Below are positions 5,465 through 8,102 of a stretch of 8,102 bases of DNA, piece by piece (position 1 is the stretch's first letter; the number at the start of each line of letters is the position of its first letter). A program made the position numbers and the translations under genes. The stretch lies in NCBI GenBank assembly GCA_945980015.1, contig CAMFQI010000036.1, positions 1 through 8,102 of the forward strand, given 5' to 3'. Source of the DNA: an uncultured Eubacterium sp. GTDB taxonomy: Bacteria > Bacillota > Clostridia > Oscillospirales > Acutalibacteraceae. A model generated the notes under the pieces. That model searched no databases, was not told where the DNA came from, and saw only the letters and a program-made list of their open reading frames with translations.

Positions 5465-5662
5465 ATGCCAAAAATTAAGACACATAGCGGCGCAAAAAAG
5501 CGTTTCAAGACCACAAAGAGCGGTAAGGTTAAGAGAGCTCACGCTTACACTTCTCACATCCTTACAAAGAAATCAACAAAGCGTAAGAGAAATCTTCGCA
5601 AGACTGCAGTTGCCGATGTTACAAACCAGAAGCAATGCAAGAGACTTGTTCCTTATAAATAA
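5465..5662 (+). CDS. rpmI: 50S ribosomal protein L35
   Basis: Small basic protein of the large ribosomal subunit. The 65 residues match the family length and signature: [15 protein letters not shown] at the N-terminus, then [26 protein letters not shown] (residues 22-47) and a short C-terminal helix ending LVPYK. GGAGGA (5452-5457) lies 7 nt before ATG. It sits between infC and rplT, the standard bacterial order, and is presumably transcribed from the infC promoter; no separate promoter is visible in the 24-nt gap. Confidence 0.98.
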   Translation: MPKIKTHSGAKKRFKTTKSGKVKRAHAYTSHILTKKSTKRKRNLRKTAVADVTNQKQCKRLVPYK

Positions 5663-5696
5663 GAAGAATTCATAACACTTACGGAGGTATTTAACA

Positions 5697-6050
5697 ATGG
5701 CAAGAATTAAAGGCGCTATGGCGACTCGCAAAAGAAGAAAAAAGGTATTAAAGGCAGCTAAAGGATATTACGGCTCAAAGCACGCTTTGTTCAAGACAGC
5801 TAAGCAGGCTGTAATGAAGAGCGGTCAGTATGCATATATCGGCAGAAAGCAGAAGAAGAGAGATTTCAGAAGAATTTGGATTACTCGTATTTCTGCAGCA
5901 GCAAAGATGAACGGTATGAACTATTCAACATTTATGAATGGTCTCAAGAAAGCCGGCATCGAGCTTAACAGAAAGATGCTTTCCGAAATTGCTATCGCAG
6001 ATCCGGCAGGCTTCACCGCACTTGTTGAGGCTGCAAAGAAGGCTCTTTAA
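5697..6050 (+). CDS. rplT: 50S ribosomal protein L20
   Basis: Assembly-critical 23S rRNA-binding protein of the large subunit and, in many bacteria, the repressor of its own operon. The 117 residues are typical. The basic, extended N-terminal half ([16 protein letters not shown], then [21 protein letters not shown] at 19-39) is followed by the conserved [16 protein letters not shown] (50-65). The globular C-terminal part (about 66-117) contains the [20 protein letters not shown] segment. GGAGGT (5683-5688) is 8 nt before ATG, and rpmI ends 34 nt upstream. A terminator follows 20 nt after the stop, so this is the last gene of the operon. Confidence 0.98.
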   Translation: MARIKGAMATRKRRKKVLKAAKGYYGSKHALFKTAKQAVMKSGQYAYIGRKQKKRDFRRIWITRISAAAKMNGMNYSTFMNGLKKAGIELNRKMLSEIAIADPAGFTALVEAAKKAL

Positions 6051-6070
6051 TTAATCAATAATAGCTTTAT

Positions 6071-6105
6071 CAAAGACTGTGTAATTTGCACGGTCTTTGT
6101 TTTTT
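6071..6105 (+). terminator. Terminator of the infC-rpmI-rplT operon
   Basis: CAAAGACTGTG (6071-6081) pairs with CACGGTCTTTG (6089-6099) over 11 positions with one G-U, around a 7-nt loop, and six Ts follow (6100-6105). It lies 20 nt after the rplT stop. Confidence 0.93.
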
Positions 6106-6113
6106 GTCGTGAA

Positions 6114-6146
6114 TTGTACAACTAGGGACTGTCCCTAGTTGTACAA
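6114..6146. repeat. Perfect 16-bp intergenic inverted repeat
   Basis: TTGTACAACTAGGGAC (6114-6129) and its exact reverse complement (6131-6146) are separated by a single T. Each arm ends in TTGTACAA, itself a palindrome. No T-run follows on either strand, so it is not a simple terminator. It may be a copy of a dispersed palindromic (REP-like) element or a protein-binding site; one copy in this window cannot decide. Confidence 0.9.
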
Positions 6147-6196
6147 GTTTGTAATAATTGATTATACAATGAGTAATGGAAGATTAAAATGCGTTG

Positions 6197-6225
6197 TTGC
6201 AAAGGACTGAAAAATATACTATAAT
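6197..6225 (+). promoter_or_regulatory. Promoter of the methyltransferase-rsmI operon, start point at the ATG
   Basis: TTGCAA (6197-6202) and TATAAT (6220-6225) are separated by 17 nt. A start 7 nt after the -10 box falls on base 6232, the A of the downstream ATG. A weaker alternative is TTGTAC (6139-6144) with TATACA (6163-6168) at an 18-nt spacing, which would overlap the inverted repeat. Confidence 0.72.
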
Positions 6226-6231
6226 AGCGTT

Positions 6232-6975
6232 ATGGAATATAAATATGAAAGATTGTCGGATAATATAAAAATCGCCGTTTCAAACGAGCATACCTTCGGA
6301 ACGGACGCCGTGCTTTTGTCGTATTTTGCAAGACCGAAATACAAGGACAAGGCGCTTGATATGGGAACGGGCTGCGGAATAATTCCGCTTTTGTGGCTTC
6401 GTGACGAAAAGCAGGGCGGCATACATTGTCTTGACATACAGGAAAACGCCTTTGAACAGGTGAAGGCATCAATCGAAATAAACGGCTTAGGTGACAGACT
6501 TACACCGCACCTTTGCGATTTGAGGGAAATTCAAAAGGAATTCAGCGCCGAGTGCTTTACGTTGGTCACTATGAATCCTCCCTACAAGCCGGTCAATACA
6601 GGCATAGAAAGCCTCGGAGAAAGCGCAAAAATTGCAAGACATGAGGTTTGCTGTAATATCGAGGACGCAGTCAAGGCGGCGAGCTATTTGCTTACATACA
6701 CGGGCAGATTTTGTATGTGTCACCGACCCGAAAGACTTGCCGACGTTATTTCGTCAATGCGGCAGTACAAAATTGAGCCGAAGCGTTTGAGATTTGTGTC
6801 GGACAGGCAGGGTGAAAAGCCGTTCTTGTTTTTGATAGAGGGACGAAAGGGCTCAAAGCCGTTTTTGTCGGTCGAGCCGGAGCTTGTTATAAAAAACAGC
6901 GAGAGCAAATTTACACCTGAAATGTTAGAAATTTACGGCTCATATGCCGACGGTTACGAGGATAAGATTAGATAA
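6232..6975 (+). CDS. tRNA1(Val) A37 N6-methyltransferase-like protein (TrmN6/COG4123)
   Basis: SAM-dependent class I methyltransferase of 247 residues. The N-terminal segment with FGTDAVLLSYFA (22-33) and the SAM-binding loop LDMGTGCGIIPLL (42-54) are typical of the TrmN6/YfiC group. LDIQENA (67-73) is the acidic second-strand motif. NPPY (115-118) is the catalytic motif of N6-adenine and related amino methyltransferases. In E. coli the homologue modifies A37 of tRNA1(Val); the exact target here is inferred, and Firmicute members are often annotated only as methyltransferases. There is no Shine-Dalgarno ahead of ATG, and the promoter places the transcript start at or next to the ATG, so translation is probably leaderless. 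The stop codon TAA shares its last A with the rsmI ATG (TAATG), pointing to a coupled RNA-modification operon. Confidence 0.85.
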   Translation: MEYKYERLSDNIKIAVSNEHTFGTDAVLLSYFARPKYKDKALDMGTGCGIIPLLWLRDEKQGGIHCLDIQENAFEQVKASIEINGLGDRLTPHLCDLREIQKEFSAECFTLVTMNPPYKPVNTGIESLGESAKIARHEVCCNIEDAVKAASYLLTYTGRFCMCHRPERLADVISSMRQYKIEPKRLRFVSDRQGEKPFLFLIEGRKGSKPFLSVEPELVIKNSESKFTPEMLEIYGSYADGYEDKIR

Positions 6976-7793
6976 TGAGCGGAAAATTATATGTTGTCGG
7001 TACGCCTATCGGTAATTTAGGCGATTTTTCTCCAAGAGCAGTTCAGGTTCTTGAAGATGTAGATTTTATTGCGGCAGAGGATACTAGAGTTACTCTCAAG
7101 CTGCTCAATCATTTCGGCATAAAAAAGGAAATGATAAGCTATTTTGAACATAACAAAAGCAGTCACGGTGAAATAATTATATCCCGACTTTTGAACGGTG
7201 AAACGTGTGCGATATGCACCGACGCAGGTATGCCTGCAATATCTGATCCCGGCGAAGATTTAGTTAGAGAATGTCACGAAAACGGAATATCGGTTGAGAG
7301 CGTGCCCGGTCCTACAGCGTTTGCTACTGCGCTTGCAATATCGGGTATGAATACACGCCGATTTACCTTTGAGGGCTTTTTGTCGGCGAACAAAAAGGAA
7401 CGCAGAGCAATGCTTGACGAATTAAAAACAGAAAAACGAACAATGGTTTTTTATGAAGCACCGCATAAGCTCAAGGCAACGCTCGGCGATATGTTTGAAT
7501 TTTTCGGCGACAGAGAAATCGCACTCGTGCGTGAGATAACAAAAATTCACGAGCAGGTTATACGCACAACACTATTTAAGGCTTGCGAGATGTATGAAAG
7601 TGAAAATCCAAAGGGCGAATTTGTAATAATCGTATCGGGAGCTATTGAGCAGGAAAATGAAATAACTTTTGAGCAAGCTGTAAAGATTGCTCGAGAAATG
7701 GTAGAGGACGGAATGAGTGTGAATAACGCAAGCAAGGAAGCGGCAAAAATGACACCGTTCAAGAAGAACGATATTTATAAGGCGTTATTATGA
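6975..7793 (+). CDS. rsmI: 16S rRNA (cytidine1402-2'-O)-methyltransferase
   Basis: Methylates the 2'-OH of C1402 in the decoding centre of 16S rRNA, next to the base methylation by RsmH. The 272 residues have the tetrapyrrole-methylase fold. The signatures are VVGTPIGNLGD (7-17), the conserved AAEDTR (33-38), TDAGMPAISDPG (82-93), VPGPTA (110-115), FEGFL (132-136) and FYEAPHK (159-165). The C-terminus has the usual small helical domain (about 230-272) ending in KKNDIYKALL. ATG overlaps the previous stop by one base, with GAGGA at 6958-6962 somewhat far (12 nt), so translation is probably coupled. The stop overlaps the next start in the sequence ATGA. No internal promoter is evident. Confidence 0.96.
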   Translation: MSGKLYVVGTPIGNLGDFSPRAVQVLEDVDFIAAEDTRVTLKLLNHFGIKKEMISYFEHNKSSHGEIIISRLLNGETCAICTDAGMPAISDPGEDLVRECHENGISVESVPGPTAFATALAISGMNTRRFTFEGFLSANKKERRAMLDELKTEKRTMVFYEAPHKLKATLGDMFEFFGDREIALVREITKIHEQVIRTTLFKACEMYESENPKGEFVIIVSGAIEQENEITFEQAVKIAREMVEDGMSVNNASKEAAKMTPFKKNDIYKALL

Positions 7794-8102
7794 TTTGTAA
7801 TCAATGTCCGAGAAAGTGCAATGTCGACCGTTCAAAAACGGTTGGACGTTGCGGAGTAGGTGAAAATTTTAAGCTGGCGAGGGCTTCGCTTCATTTTTGG
7901 GAGGAACCGTGCATAAGCGGAAAAAACGGAAGCGGTACGGTGTTCTTCAGCGGCTGTAATCTTGGTTGTGTTTTCTGTCAGAATTATGAGATAAGCCACA
8001 GGAAAATCGGCAGAGAAGTCAGCGCAGACGAGCTTATAAAAATTTTTGAGTCGCTTATAGAAAAGGGAGCAAATAATATCAATCTTGTAAACCCTACTCA
8101 TT
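7790..8102 (+). CDS. PflX-like radical SAM protein, 5' part only
   Basis: The frame opens at the ATG that overlaps the rsmI stop (ATGA) and is open for 104 codons to the window end, so the 3' part is missing. Near the N-terminus are four cysteines, CNQCPRKC (3-10) and GRCG (19-22), a probable metal-binding knuckle. The radical SAM signature is GCNLGCVFCQN (55-65), with cluster cysteines 56, 60 and 63 in CxxxCxxC spacing. The end of the visible part, INLVNPTH, matches the conserved strand of the COG1313 (PflX) group of pyruvate-formate-lyase-activase-like proteins as I recall them. Such proteins use a 4Fe-4S cluster and SAM to make a radical; the substrate of this subgroup is unknown. No glycyl-radical enzyme is seen next to it, and the tight coupling to rsmI suggests an RNA- or translation-linked role only by association. 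Confidence 0.85.
   Translation, partial: MICNQCPRKCNVDRSKTVGRCGVGENFKLARASLHFWEEPCISGKNGSGTVFFSGCNLGCVFCQNYEISHRKIGREVSADELIKIFESLIEKGANNINLVNPTH

Noticed and set aside
6114..6146. The perfect palindrome as a terminator
   Set aside because: No T-run follows on either strand, and the true rplT terminator is just upstream at 6071-6105.

Overview
The window looks like chromosomal DNA of a low-to-moderate GC Firmicute, most likely an anaerobic gut Clostridia member of the Ruminococcaceae/Oscillospiraceae type. This is an inference from strong AGGAGG-type ribosome sites, consensus TTGACA/TATAAT promoters, the infC-rpmI-rplT and trmN6-like/rsmI/PflX-like gene orders, and codon habits; I ran no phylogenetic test. 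The first 43 bases are not biological: they are an Illumina Nextera i7 adapter, so the window starts at the raw end of an assembly contig.

Region 1 (83-4393) is a plus-strand operon. iolG, iolD and iolE follow each other with 20-30 nt gaps and encode three steps of myo-inositol catabolism: oxidation to scyllo-inosose, dehydration, and ring opening (pathway order G, then E, then D). A small glutamine/proline-rich two-helix membrane protein of unknown function follows 19 nt after iolE, and a strong terminator ends the unit. The promoter and other iol genes are not in the window, probably because of the contig break.

Region 2 (4394-4740) is the most interesting stretch. Two convergent promoters with perfect TTGACA-17-TATAAT sequences face each other. 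The plus-strand one drives a short RNA of about 95 nt ending at a hairpin plus T-run. The minus-strand one drives an mRNA with a structured leader, a near-perfect Shine-Dalgarno and a 24-codon ORF for a hydrophobic peptide with a basic tail. The peptide's 3' end overlaps the terminator of the short RNA. This is the architecture of a type I toxin-antitoxin locus. The 5' parts of the two RNAs share sequence, so a long toxin mRNA could pair its own two ends.

Region 3 (4763-6105) is the translation operon infC-rpmI-rplT (IF3, L35, L20). It has a good promoter, a leader of about 127 nt with a terminator-like hairpin, an infC gene that most likely starts at the rare codon ATC, and a terminator after rplT.

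Region 4 (6106-8102) begins with a perfect 16-bp inverted repeat. A promoter whose expected start point falls on the first base of a TrmN6-like methyltransferase gene then suggests a leaderless transcript. Its stop overlaps the start of rsmI (16S rRNA C1402 2'-O-methyltransferase), whose stop in turn overlaps the start of a PflX-like radical SAM gene that runs off the window.
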